Below, piece after piece: positions 8,292-15,384 of a stretch of DNA of 64,000 nt. The position numbers and the translations under genes are program-made. The DNA is taken from NCBI GenBank assembly GCA_942492635.1, contig CALOFP010000002.1:558001-622000 (forward strand), in the 5' to 3' direction. The stretch is from CALOFP01 sp942492635 (lineage in GTDB: Bacteria; UBP6; UBA1177; CALOFP01). Under the pieces are notes generated by a model. It had not been told where the DNA came from, made no database searches, and saw only the letters and a list, made by a program, of their open reading frames with translations. Numbering within the stretch: the stretch's first letter is position 1; every line of letters begins with the position of its first letter.

Positions 8292-9215
8292 CTATGCTTT
8301 CATCTGAGCGGCGACTTCGTCAGCGAAGTTTTCCTGCTTTTTCTCGATACCTTCTCCAAGTTCGAAGCGTGCGAAACGAACGATCTTGAGATCGGCGCCG
8401 ACTTTCTTTGAAGTTTCCTTTACGAGATCCTTAACCTTGAGGTCTGAATTCATAACGAAAACCTGCTCTGTAAGTGTGTTCTCTGATACGAACTTGCGTA
8501 CCTTACCCTCAACGATCTTATCGACGATGTTTGCCGGTTTGCCGGACTCGAGAACCTGCTTTGTGAAAACTTCACGCTCAGCGTCAATCTTTTCCTTGGG
8601 GAATGCGTCTGCATCAACACACTCGGGCTTCATTGAAGCGATCTGCATCGCAACTCCGTCAGCCATTTCGGCAATTTCGCTGTTTCCGAATACGGAAGCA
8701 TCTGTAGCCTCAACCTCTACGAGAACACCGATCTTTCCACCCATGTGAATGTAGCTGTGTGTGTAGCTGTTCTCTTTTCCGTTGAAAACAACAAACCTTC
8801 TCGGTTTGATGTTCTCTCCGATTGTGGCGATAGCCTGAGTTGTTATCTCCTCGACCTTTGAGTCGTAGAAACCGCCCGTCATATCGACAGGTTCACCTTC
8901 CTCTTTGCCGTTTGCCATGAAGTAGTCAAGCATCTCGTCCGAAAGCTTGAGGAAACCTTCACTCTTTGCAGCAAAGTCTGTCTCGCAGTTGAGCTCGAGC
9001 ATGAGGGACTTGCCGTCTGTGATCTTTGTAAGAACAAGACCTTCAGCTGCTACACGACCAGCCTTCTTTGCAGCCTTGGAAAGACCCTTCTCCTTAAGGA
9101 ACTGAAGCGCCGCATCCATGTCCCCGTCGGTTTCAACGAGAGCTTTTTTGCAGTCCATCATTCCTGCGCCGCTCTTTTCTCTGAGCTCTTTTACCATTGA
9201 AGCACTTATAGCCAT
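8292..9215 (-). CDS. tsf: Translation elongation factor Ts
   Basis: Recycles EF-Tu from its GDP-bound form. The N-terminus has the EF-Ts UBA-like signature VKELREKSGAGMMDCKKAL, followed by KGLSKAAKKAGRVAAEGL and the conserved LNCETDFAAKSEGF (the Asp-Phe of the EF-Tu contact). The core domains contain MQIASMKPECVD and IVDKIVEGKVRKF. 307 residues, normal for the family. AGGAGG lies 7 bases before ATG. It follows rpsB by 15 bases, the usual bacterial order, and the terminator just after its stop would separate most rpsB-tsf transcripts from the downstream genes. Confidence 0.98.
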   Translation of the reverse strand: MAISASMVKELREKSGAGMMDCKKALVETDGDMDAALQFLKEKGLSKAAKKAGRVAAEGLVLTKITDGKSLMLELNCETDFAAKSEGFLKLSDEMLDYFMANGKEEGEPVDMTGGFYDSKVEEITTQAIATIGENIKPRRFVVFNGKENSYTHSYIHMGGKIGVLVEVEATDASVFGNSEIAEMADGVAMQIASMKPECVDADAFPKEKIDAEREVFTKQVLESGKPANIVDKIVEGKVRKFVSENTLTEQVFVMNSDLKVKDLVKETSKKVGADLKIVRFARFELGEGIEKKQENFADEVAAQMKA

Positions 9216-9230
9216 GACAAAACCTCCTTT

Positions 9231-10058
9231 TTACTCCCCACTCTTCTCTTCGGTTGATTCCTCGTTTTCGGAAGTCGCGATTCTCTTAACCTTGATCTTG
9301 CGACCTCCAACCTGTCTTGTCTCTCCGCGAACAGGACGTTCTTTACGCTCCTTCTGCTCAGTCATGAGCTTCTGCTTGTAAATGTCGTGTCCCTCAACGT
9401 ATCCGTCGACAAGGTCACTGAGGATGAGACTGATTGTTCTCATACCGTCGTCGTTTGCAGGGATAGGGAAGTCGATAACGTCCGGATCACCGTTTGTATC
9501 GATGATTGCGATAACGGGAATTCCGAGCTTGTTCGCCTCTTTAACTGCAAGATGCTCTCTTACTGGGTCAACTACGATCATTGCACCGGGAACCTTGTTC
9601 ATCTTAACGATACCGGAAAGGTTCTTCTCGAGTTTGATTTTGCTTTTCTCGAACTCAATCATCTCTTTCTTTGTGTAGTTTCCCTGCTTCTCACCTGAAA
9701 GTGTGCTCTCAAGTTTCTTAAGCTTCTTGATGGAACGGCTGATTGTGGTGAAGTTTGTAAGCATACCACCGAGCCAGCGGTAGTTGACGTAGGGAAGATC
9801 TGCCTTGTCGGCTTCTTCGCGAACAACATCCTGAGCCTGTCGCTTTGTTCCTACAAGGAATATGGACTCTCCGTTGAGTGCGATTTCCTTGATGAACTTG
9901 CGTACCTGATCTGCAAGAACTACAGTCTTCTGAAGGTCGATGATGTGAATCCCGTTCCTCTCAGCGAAGATGTAGGGTGCCATTTTTGGATTCCACTTCT
10001 GTTTCTGGTGTCCGAAGTGAGCACCTGACTTAAGTAACTCTCTGATTTCGATAGTCAT
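9231..10058 (-). CDS. rpsB: 30S ribosomal protein S2
   Basis: S2 signatures: IRELLKSGAHFGHQKQKWNPKM, FAERNGIHIIDLQKT, FLVGTKRQAQDVV, YRWLGGMLTNFTTI, PGAMIVVDPVREHLAVKEA and PVIAIIDTNGDPD. The ATG at 10058 is chosen over an upstream TTG because GGAGG lies 6 bases before it. The protein (275 residues) has a charged tail of about 40 residues after the conserved fold, ending in Glu-rich sequence. It is the first gene of rpsB-tsf and is preceded by a folded leader, suggesting autogenous control by S2. Confidence 0.98.
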   Translation of the reverse strand: MTIEIRELLKSGAHFGHQKQKWNPKMAPYIFAERNGIHIIDLQKTVVLADQVRKFIKEIALNGESIFLVGTKRQAQDVVREEADKADLPYVNYRWLGGMLTNFTTISRSIKKLKKLESTLSGEKQGNYTKKEMIEFEKSKIKLEKNLSGIVKMNKVPGAMIVVDPVREHLAVKEANKLGIPVIAIIDTNGDPDVIDFPIPANDDGMRTISLILSDLVDGYVEGHDIYKQKLMTEQKERKERPVRGETRQVGGRKIKVKRIATSENEESTEEKSGE

Positions 10059-10076
10059 TTTTGCCTCCAATAGGTT

Positions 10077-10159
10077 TACCTGTTACGTCTCGCCCTCCGT
10101 GTCTCGCTCACCCCGCCACTGCGGGGACAGGTACGAAACAGATTCGGAGGGTGAATCTG
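10077..10159 (-). promoter_or_regulatory. Structured rpsB mRNA leader with possible pseudoknot
   Basis: Read on the minus strand, the leader holds: (1) a perfect 7-bp hairpin CAGATTC-ACCCTCC-GAATCTG (10139-10159); (2) a perfect 6-bp hairpin CCCCGC-AGTG-GCGGGG (10111-10126); (3) an outer 7-bp pairing TACCTGT/ACAGGTA (10127-10133 with 10077-10083) stacked on hairpin 2. The first hairpin's loop can pair with CGGAGGG inside the region closed by the outer stem, giving a pseudoknot. The same loop (CCTCC) also complements the rpsB ribosome binding site GGAGG. GCGAGAC occurs twice in the enclosed region. S2 autoregulation through rpsB leaders is known in other bacteria; its application here is inference. 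Confidence 0.7.
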
Positions 10160-10174
10160 AAAAATTGCAACCCT

Positions 10175-10202
10175 ATACTATTCATTGCTTTTTAAAAGTC
10201 AA
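10175..10202 (-). promoter_or_regulatory. Likely rpsB promoter
   Basis: TTGACT (-35) and TAGTAT (-10) are separated by 16 bases on the minus strand. Transcription would begin about 8 bases before the first leader hairpin and leave a leader of about 110 bases. Confidence 0.55.
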
Positions 10203-10293
10203 CAATAAAATAAACATTGTTCCTTTATTATCCAAAGAATATTGAAAAGAAAAACAAAAAAACATAGAATAGCAGAAAATGAATGGAGATGTT

Positions 10294-10956
10294 ATGACGA
10301 GGAACGAGAGTATACTGGAGGTCGATCTTCAGGTTTTCATCGAAAAGGTAGGCGATACCAAGCACTTGAAGTACAAATCCAGAATAATGGGATGGCAGCG
10401 GGATCAGCTCGTCATCGTTTCTGTTCCCACTCTTAACGGAGCCACCGTGAATTGGAAGACAGGTCAAAACTGTCTGGTGAAGTTTATTTCCCAGGGGAAC
10501 ATATTTGCCTTTCAGTCGACACTTATTAAAACGATTTTTCAACCTCTGCCCATCTTTTTCCTGCGCTATCCCTCTCAGATAGAGAACGTCACCCTCAGAA
10601 AACACAGTCGTATCCAGACATTCATTATCTGCAAGGTCTATCCACTCAAGGGGACGATTACCCTTGAGGAAGAGCAATGCGAGATGGAGATGAAGCCGGA
10701 TAAGGCGGTAATGCTTGATTTGAGCCCTGAAGGTGCGCTTCTTGAATTTTCATCGCCGGTTGTATCGCTTCTGACAGGGGATACCATTCTTCTTGACTTT
10801 ACCCTTCCGAACGGCTCTCCGCTCAGGCATCTTCCCGCAAAGGTGAGGAATATTAGGGAAGACGATACAGGCGGGAAAGTCGGAGTGCAGTTCTCCACGA
10901 AGGATCCCGAGCAGCGTAATCGAATTGAAAACTTTTTCAAGAATCATATTAACTGA
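10294..10956 (+). CDS. YcgR-like PilZ-domain protein (first paralogue)
   Basis: About 220 residues. The N-terminal ~100 (IEKVGDTKHLKYKSRIMGW, FISQGNIFAFQSTLI, FLRYPSQIENV) matches the YcgR N-terminal domain style. The C-terminal PilZ domain has the c-di-GMP-binding pair RKHSR (RxxxR) and DLSPEG (DxSxxG). Such proteins sense c-di-GMP and often act on motility or surface behaviour. The ATG at 10294 is favoured over 10279 because GGAG lies 5 bases upstream of it. It is followed 14 bases later by a paralogue, suggesting tandem duplication. Output partner unknown; no flagellar or pilus genes are in the window. Confidence 0.88.
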   Translation: MTRNESILEVDLQVFIEKVGDTKHLKYKSRIMGWQRDQLVIVSVPTLNGATVNWKTGQNCLVKFISQGNIFAFQSTLIKTIFQPLPIFFLRYPSQIENVTLRKHSRIQTFIICKVYPLKGTITLEEEQCEMEMKPDKAVMLDLSPEGALLEFSSPVVSLLTGDTILLDFTLPNGSPLRHLPAKVRNIREDDTGGKVGVQFSTKDPEQRNRIENFFKNHIN

Positions 10957-10970
10957 AAAGGGAGTAACGA

Positions 10971-11615
10971 ATGAACGGATTCTCAAGATTTGAAGTCGGA
11001 ATGGAGCTGGTGTTTGCCAAGGATCTCGATTCCCGGGCCATTCCCTACCGATCCAAACTTGTCGGATGGAAGCCGGATTCCTATCTTATCGTGGAGCTGC
11101 CTGTCCTGAATGCAACCGTCCCCCACTGGGACAGCGGAGTAGGACTTTCGGCAAAGTTTACTTCCGGCACATCCGTCTTCAACTTCCATACCACCCTGTT
11201 GAAATCCATTAATTTTCCCGCGCCTCTGATGTTTCTGAAATTTCCGAAAAAGATTGAGAGTGCTTCGACAAGGGCGTTCGACCGGATTCAGACCCACATC
11301 GAGGCGAAGATTCATCCTGTCATGCGTGACCCGGTTACGCCTCACAGTGCCGTTCTACTGGATCTGAGCACCGGCGGCGGACTTTTCGAAATAGAAAGCA
11401 ACCGTCATCTTCCTGCCGTGGGGTCTCTCGCTTCCATTTCCTTCACCCTTCCGGATGGAAGTGAGGTGAACGAACTTCTTGGAGAAATTCGAAATATCAG
11501 GATAGGAAACGGGGCCAAACTACTCGGGATCAAATTTGTGGAAAAAAATCCCGAGCCGGTTGCTGTCCTACGAAACTTCTTCGAGGAGTTCACAAATGGT
11601 GTGCAAAACCGATGA
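10971..11615 (+). CDS. YcgR-like PilZ-domain protein (second paralogue)
   Basis: 214 residues with the same two-part plan as the gene before it: an N-terminal YcgR-type domain (IPYRSKLVGWKPDSYLIVELP, KFTSGTSVFNFHTTLL, FLKFPKKIES) and a PilZ domain with RAFDR (RxxxR) and DLSTGG (DxSxxG). Both binding motifs are intact, so both copies probably bind c-di-GMP. GGGAG precedes the ATG by 7 bases. The stop codon overlaps the ATG of the downstream membrane-protein gene (ATGA), which suggests the three act together. Confidence 0.88.
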   Translation: MNGFSRFEVGMELVFAKDLDSRAIPYRSKLVGWKPDSYLIVELPVLNATVPHWDSGVGLSAKFTSGTSVFNFHTTLLKSINFPAPLMFLKFPKKIESASTRAFDRIQTHIEAKIHPVMRDPVTPHSAVLLDLSTGGGLFEIESNRHLPAVGSLASISFTLPDGSEVNELLGEIRNIRIGNGAKLLGIKFVEKNPEPVAVLRNFFEEFTNGVQNR

Positions 11616-12274
11616 GATCATTTCATTACGGGCTTTCAAGACCTGTCTATCTGTTGATTTTTATTGCAGCATTCCTTCTCATTGATATTTTCTTCAGCTA
11701 CATCGAATTCAGGGCTTCCTGTTTTCCTGTGACCGTAATCTCATCTGACTCCCTGTTCCTTAAAAAAATTGTGGAGGATAGGCCTCACTGCAGTTTTAAG
11801 ATTGAATCTAGGAAGGTTGAGGTGAAAAAGGAGCTCTCCGGACTGAAGAGAGATCTTCCTGTCAAGGAAATATTCCTTCTCACCGTAGAACTTCCATTTG
11901 ATTCCGCCGGAGATCTTTTCTCAGGCGAAGGGGGTGTTGTGGAAAAGAATCCTTTTATTACCTCACTCCTCATACATTTCAGGGAAAACAGCCCAAGGAT
12001 TCACTTTTCCCTATTTCTGATCCTGCTTACTGTTCTCTCTATCTCTCTCTTCATGTCGATAAATCGTAGAATAATGAGAAAACGTCAATTTGTTCTCTGG
12101 TCCGTTTACACCATATCGGTTCTAATTATTTTTTCTCTGATTCTTTCGGTAGAGGGAAAGTACGGACCGATGCGTCGGATGCTTCCCATTTTTTCAGCCG
12201 CAGGCGCTTCACTGTTTGTGATGATGCAGCTTATCTCATTCAAGATTCCGACAAAACCACGGAAAAACAATTAA
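11612..12274 (+). CDS. Hypothetical membrane protein in the PilZ operon
   Basis: 220 residues. One membrane segment near the N-terminus (PVYLLIFIAAFLLIDIFFSY), a soluble stretch of about 90 residues, then three further segments (FSLFLILLTVLSISLFM, LWSVYTISVLIIFSLILS and IFSAAGASLFVMMQLIS). I recognise no family. Its start overlaps the second PilZ gene's stop by four bases, so it is probably translated with it and may be its membrane target, but that is inference. Confidence 0.75.
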   Translation: MRSFHYGLSRPVYLLIFIAAFLLIDIFFSYIEFRASCFPVTVISSDSLFLKKIVEDRPHCSFKIESRKVEVKKELSGLKRDLPVKEIFLLTVELPFDSAGDLFSGEGGVVEKNPFITSLLIHFRENSPRIHFSLFLILLTVLSISLFMSINRRIMRKRQFVLWSVYTISVLIIFSLILSVEGKYGPMRRMLPIFSAAGASLFVMMQLISFKIPTKPRKNN

Positions 12275-12448
12275 ACCAGGAGGCTTTGTTGGCAAACATG
12301 AACCCGGTTACTCTGATCGGAGTTGAGTATTGTTACATCCTGAGAGTGCAGGAATTGTGAAATATTGTGGATGCAGGCTAACAAAATGAGGAGGAGACAG
12401 TCTCCTTCTTGATCACATAAGACGCAAAGAAGCTGAATTTTTTAAGAC

Positions 12449-14119
12449 TTAGCCTTCCTGCCCTGAAGGAGCGGGCTTGTTTGCGGTTTTGATCCTGGTT
12501 ACAAGCTTGATTCCCTCCCCGATCATCATCAGTGCGAGAACTATGAGAACAACCGAAAGTGAACCGAGAAGCGGATCGGGGTTTACGACAAAGTATTTCC
12601 AGGCCAGCCATCCGAGGGCGACGACTGTTGTGATAAGCATGAAAACTGTGGCCCAGAGTGTGTAGCGTATCTTCTTTCCGTTTGCGTAGAGGTATGCGGT
12701 GGCGATTATGAATACGAAAGCAGCAACAAGCTGGTTGGCGGAGCCGAAGACAGGCCAAACCTTCGTCCATGCGTCACTGATACCGAGAAGGAAGGCGGGA
12801 ATGATGGGGATCACGGTGAGAATAAACTTGTTGTTCTTGATGGTCGGAACCTTCTCTCCGACCATTTCACCGGTGAGGAACCTGCCGAGACGCACACTGG
12901 TGTCGAGCGTTGTCATGATGAAGAGATTGACGATTGTCACACCGATAAGGGCTCCTAGTTTCGAGCCGAAGACAAATCCTGTAAGTTTTCCGAATCCCGC
13001 ACCGAAAACTCCGATCGGACTTCCGTGAGAGAGAAGATTGTGAAGGCCGCCCTCTCCGCTTCCCCATACGATGGCTCCCCCTGCGATGATGACGCAAAGG
13101 ATTCCTATGATGGTTTCAACGAGCATTCCACCGAATGCCACGGGAAGCGCATCCTTTTCTCTGTCAAGCTGTTTGGAAGATGTTCCTCCGGCAATGATGC
13201 TGTGAAATCCGGATACCGCGCCGCATGCGATTACGATGAAAAGGAATGGAATCATCGGACCTGCCTTGGGATTCATGAAAGAGGTCATTACAGGTGCATT
13301 CATCTCCGGCCTTACAACGAAGATACCGAGAAACGCGAGAGCGACGCCTATTATGAGTACGAAGCTGGAAATGTAGTCCCTCGGCTGGAGGAGAATCCAT
13401 ACCGGAGTGACCGAGGCGACAAATCCGTAGAGCATGAGGAGTGAGAACCAGATGATGTAGACTGTTTTGGGTGCCAGATCGAAAGTGATGGGGAATGTGA
13501 ATCCCAGCCAGATGAGGAAAACAAGCCCTGCAAGGGCGAGTACAGTATTGACCTTGAGGGGAAGAAGTCCCTTCTTGTTGATAACACCGAAAACAATGGC
13601 AAGCGGAATCATGAGAAATGTGGGCAGGACAAGTTCCGGCTTATGGATCATCGCCTTTGCAGCGAAGTTGCCGAAAACAGCAATAACGAGGATGATTGTG
13701 AGCCATACGAAAATGAGGAACAGTGTTCTGGCCCGCCTGCTTACGAATCTGTCGGCCGTATCCGGAATGGATGCTCCGTTGTTTCTTACGCTTATCATCA
13801 GGGATAGGTAGTCGTGTACGGCTCCGATGAATACACCGGCAACGAGAAGCCAGAGGACCGCAGGTCCCCAGCCGAAGGCTGCCACGGCCACGATAGGACC
13901 CACAATAGGGCCTGCCCCGGCAATGGAAGAGAAGTGATGACCGAAAAGAACCATCTTGGGAGCCGGGTAGTAGTCGTTCCCGTCGAACTTCTCGTGGGAC
14001 GGGGTTTTTTTCGCGTCAAGGGGAGATATCAAACCGTTCTGAATCTTCCTCTTGCCGTACCAGAAGTAGGCGAATACCAGCCAGGCAATAGAAAAAACTA
14101 GGATAAACAGACCATTCAT
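12449..14119 (-). CDS. cstA: CstA-family transporter
   Basis: About 556 residues and very hydrophobic, with some 14-16 membrane segments. Hallmarks of the CstA family are PAPKMVLFGHHFSSIAGAGPIVGPIVA near the N-terminus (given here as positions ~45-71), GPAVLWLLVAGVFIGAVHDY and SGFHSIIAGGTSSKQL. CstA proteins take up peptides and/or pyruvate when carbon is scarce. It is shorter than E. coli CstA (about 700 residues), matching the short CstA subclass. The start at 14119 is set by AGGAGG five bases before ATG. A promoter with TTGACA lies upstream. It is convergent with the PilZ/membrane-protein genes. Confidence 0.92.
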   Translation of the reverse strand: MNGLFILVFSIAWLVFAYFWYGKRKIQNGLISPLDAKKTPSHEKFDGNDYYPAPKMVLFGHHFSSIAGAGPIVGPIVAVAAFGWGPAVLWLLVAGVFIGAVHDYLSLMISVRNNGASIPDTADRFVSRRARTLFLIFVWLTIILVIAVFGNFAAKAMIHKPELVLPTFLMIPLAIVFGVINKKGLLPLKVNTVLALAGLVFLIWLGFTFPITFDLAPKTVYIIWFSLLMLYGFVASVTPVWILLQPRDYISSFVLIIGVALAFLGIFVVRPEMNAPVMTSFMNPKAGPMIPFLFIVIACGAVSGFHSIIAGGTSSKQLDREKDALPVAFGGMLVETIIGILCVIIAGGAIVWGSGEGGLHNLLSHGSPIGVFGAGFGKLTGFVFGSKLGALIGVTIVNLFIMTTLDTSVRLGRFLTGEMVGEKVPTIKNNKFILTVIPIIPAFLLGISDAWTKVWPVFGSANQLVAAFVFIIATAYLYANGKKIRYTLWATVFMLITTVVALGWLAWKYFVVNPDPLLGSLSVVLIVLALMMIGEGIKLVTRIKTANKPAPSGQEG

Positions 14120-14157
14120 GGGTTCCTCCTGAAAAATGTAACCACTGTACGAATAAC

Positions 14158-14185
14158 ACTCTAACCCTGTGCACTTTTCTGTCAA
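14158..14185 (-). promoter_or_regulatory. Likely cstA promoter
   Basis: Minus-strand TTGACA and TAGAGT with a 16-base spacer, about 40 bases upstream of the start codon. The -35 is a perfect consensus match; the -10 matches 4 of 6. Confidence 0.5.
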
Positions 14186-14494
14186 CAAATCCTTGTCTGA
14201 AAATGAGCTATATGTTAAACATTGTTGAAAAAATTGACTGGTTTCTGAAAGTTTTCAATTGTATCGAAAAGGGTTTGATCTTGTCTCTTCATCGTTCGAA
14301 TTTAATATTCTTTTCAGGTTATTAGGCTTTGAATATCTAAAAACAGGTCATATATTGAAACAGCATGAAAAATGCGGTTTTTCCCTTTTTGTATTGTTTT
14401 AAATAATAGTTTGCGATTGATTCCTTTCATCAGATAAGATTCGTGATATCGAGATGATAAACTGTTTCTGAGATGTATTTGCAGGGTTTACAGG
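14186..14494. other. AT-rich divergent intergenic region
   Basis: No gene is supported here. The region separates divergently transcribed cstA and the single-domain PilZ gene and probably carries regulatory sites, but I see no clear operator or riboswitch. Confidence 0.6.
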
Positions 14495-14522
14495 TTGACC
14501 TGCATGCCTATTCTGTTATCAT
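14495..14522 (+). promoter_or_regulatory. Likely promoter of single-domain PilZ gene
   Basis: TTGACC and TATCAT (5 of 6 match) are separated by 16 bases and end 30 bases before the ATG, implying a short leader. Confidence 0.55.
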
Positions 14523-14552
14523 TCGTTTTGGACACTATATTGGGGGGACAGC

Positions 14553-14936
14553 ATGGTAAAAAAACGGGACAAAGACGACGTAATATTTCATGAAAAACGA
14601 CAGGATCCCAGGATCGGAGTAGAAATCGAAGTAACGGTAAAGGGTGTTCATACATTCTTCAACGGTCTTACAGAGAATATCAGCCGAGGAGGTGTCTTTA
14701 TAGCCACACACAGGATTTTTCCCATAGGAACTGAATTCGATCTCTTTCTGAAGGTGGAAGGGAGGGAGATGAATATCCATTCAAAGGTGAAGTGGGTAAG
14801 GGAAAAGACACCTTATCTGGCGGAAGAGGTTCACCCTGGAATGGGTCTTGAATTTATGGGGCTGGACGAGGAATCAAGAGCAGCCATAGAATCCTTCCTC
14901 AGAAAGAAAGAGCCGATCTTTTTCGATTCCGAATAG
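14553..14936 (+). CDS. Single-domain PilZ protein
   Basis: 127 residues, almost entirely one PilZ domain. Motifs RQDPR (RxxxR) and NISRGG (NxSxxG) predict c-di-GMP binding. The ENISRGGVFI...GTEFDL...VKWVRE pattern is the PilZ subtype abundant in myxobacteria (TIGR02266-like), supporting a deltaproteobacterial affinity. A GGGGGG ribosome binding site lies 5 bases before ATG. It stands alone between two long intergenic regions. Confidence 0.9.
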   Translation: MVKKRDKDDVIFHEKRQDPRIGVEIEVTVKGVHTFFNGLTENISRGGVFIATHRIFPIGTEFDLFLKVEGREMNIHSKVKWVREKTPYLAEEVHPGMGLEFMGLDEESRAAIESFLRKKEPIFFDSE

Positions 14937-15384
14937 TCGGAATTCAATTTTTTGGATTTGTAATTTGGATCCTGAGCAACCACATCAAAAAATATCTTTT
15001 TCCGGCTCCAGGTAAGTGATCGGATGCATTAAATTCTAAAACCCGGCAAAAGCGTTTCTTTTACATGATTTGTGTATCATACTCCGGGCGCAGTAGTATA
15101 ACGAATGAATTCAAAAGAAATCTAGACCTCTCAATGCCTTTATGAATTTCGTCGGATTAGTTATTCAAACTCAGCACAATGAGGGATATAAGTGCTGTCA
15201 TGATATGATCGCAAACAACAATTTTGCGCGAATTTTTCCAAAATAGGAGGGCAACTTCTGTAAGCAACGCTTTATTTTTGATTGCCAGTTTGTTCTGGCT
15301 TGCGCAACTGTTTCTTCAGTGTAGCTTGTTGAGGATGATAGGATTCGTAATGTCGTAGATTTTATTGATTGTTTGAGTCTGATT
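14937..15384. other. Intergenic region between convergent PilZ and protease genes
   Basis: No supported gene, RNA or repeat. No strong terminator is visible at either end. Confidence 0.55.

Noticed and set aside
12390..12405. Palindromic AGGAGAC-A-GTCTCCT between convergent genes, considered as a terminator
   Set aside because: The loop would be one base and no T run follows on either strand.
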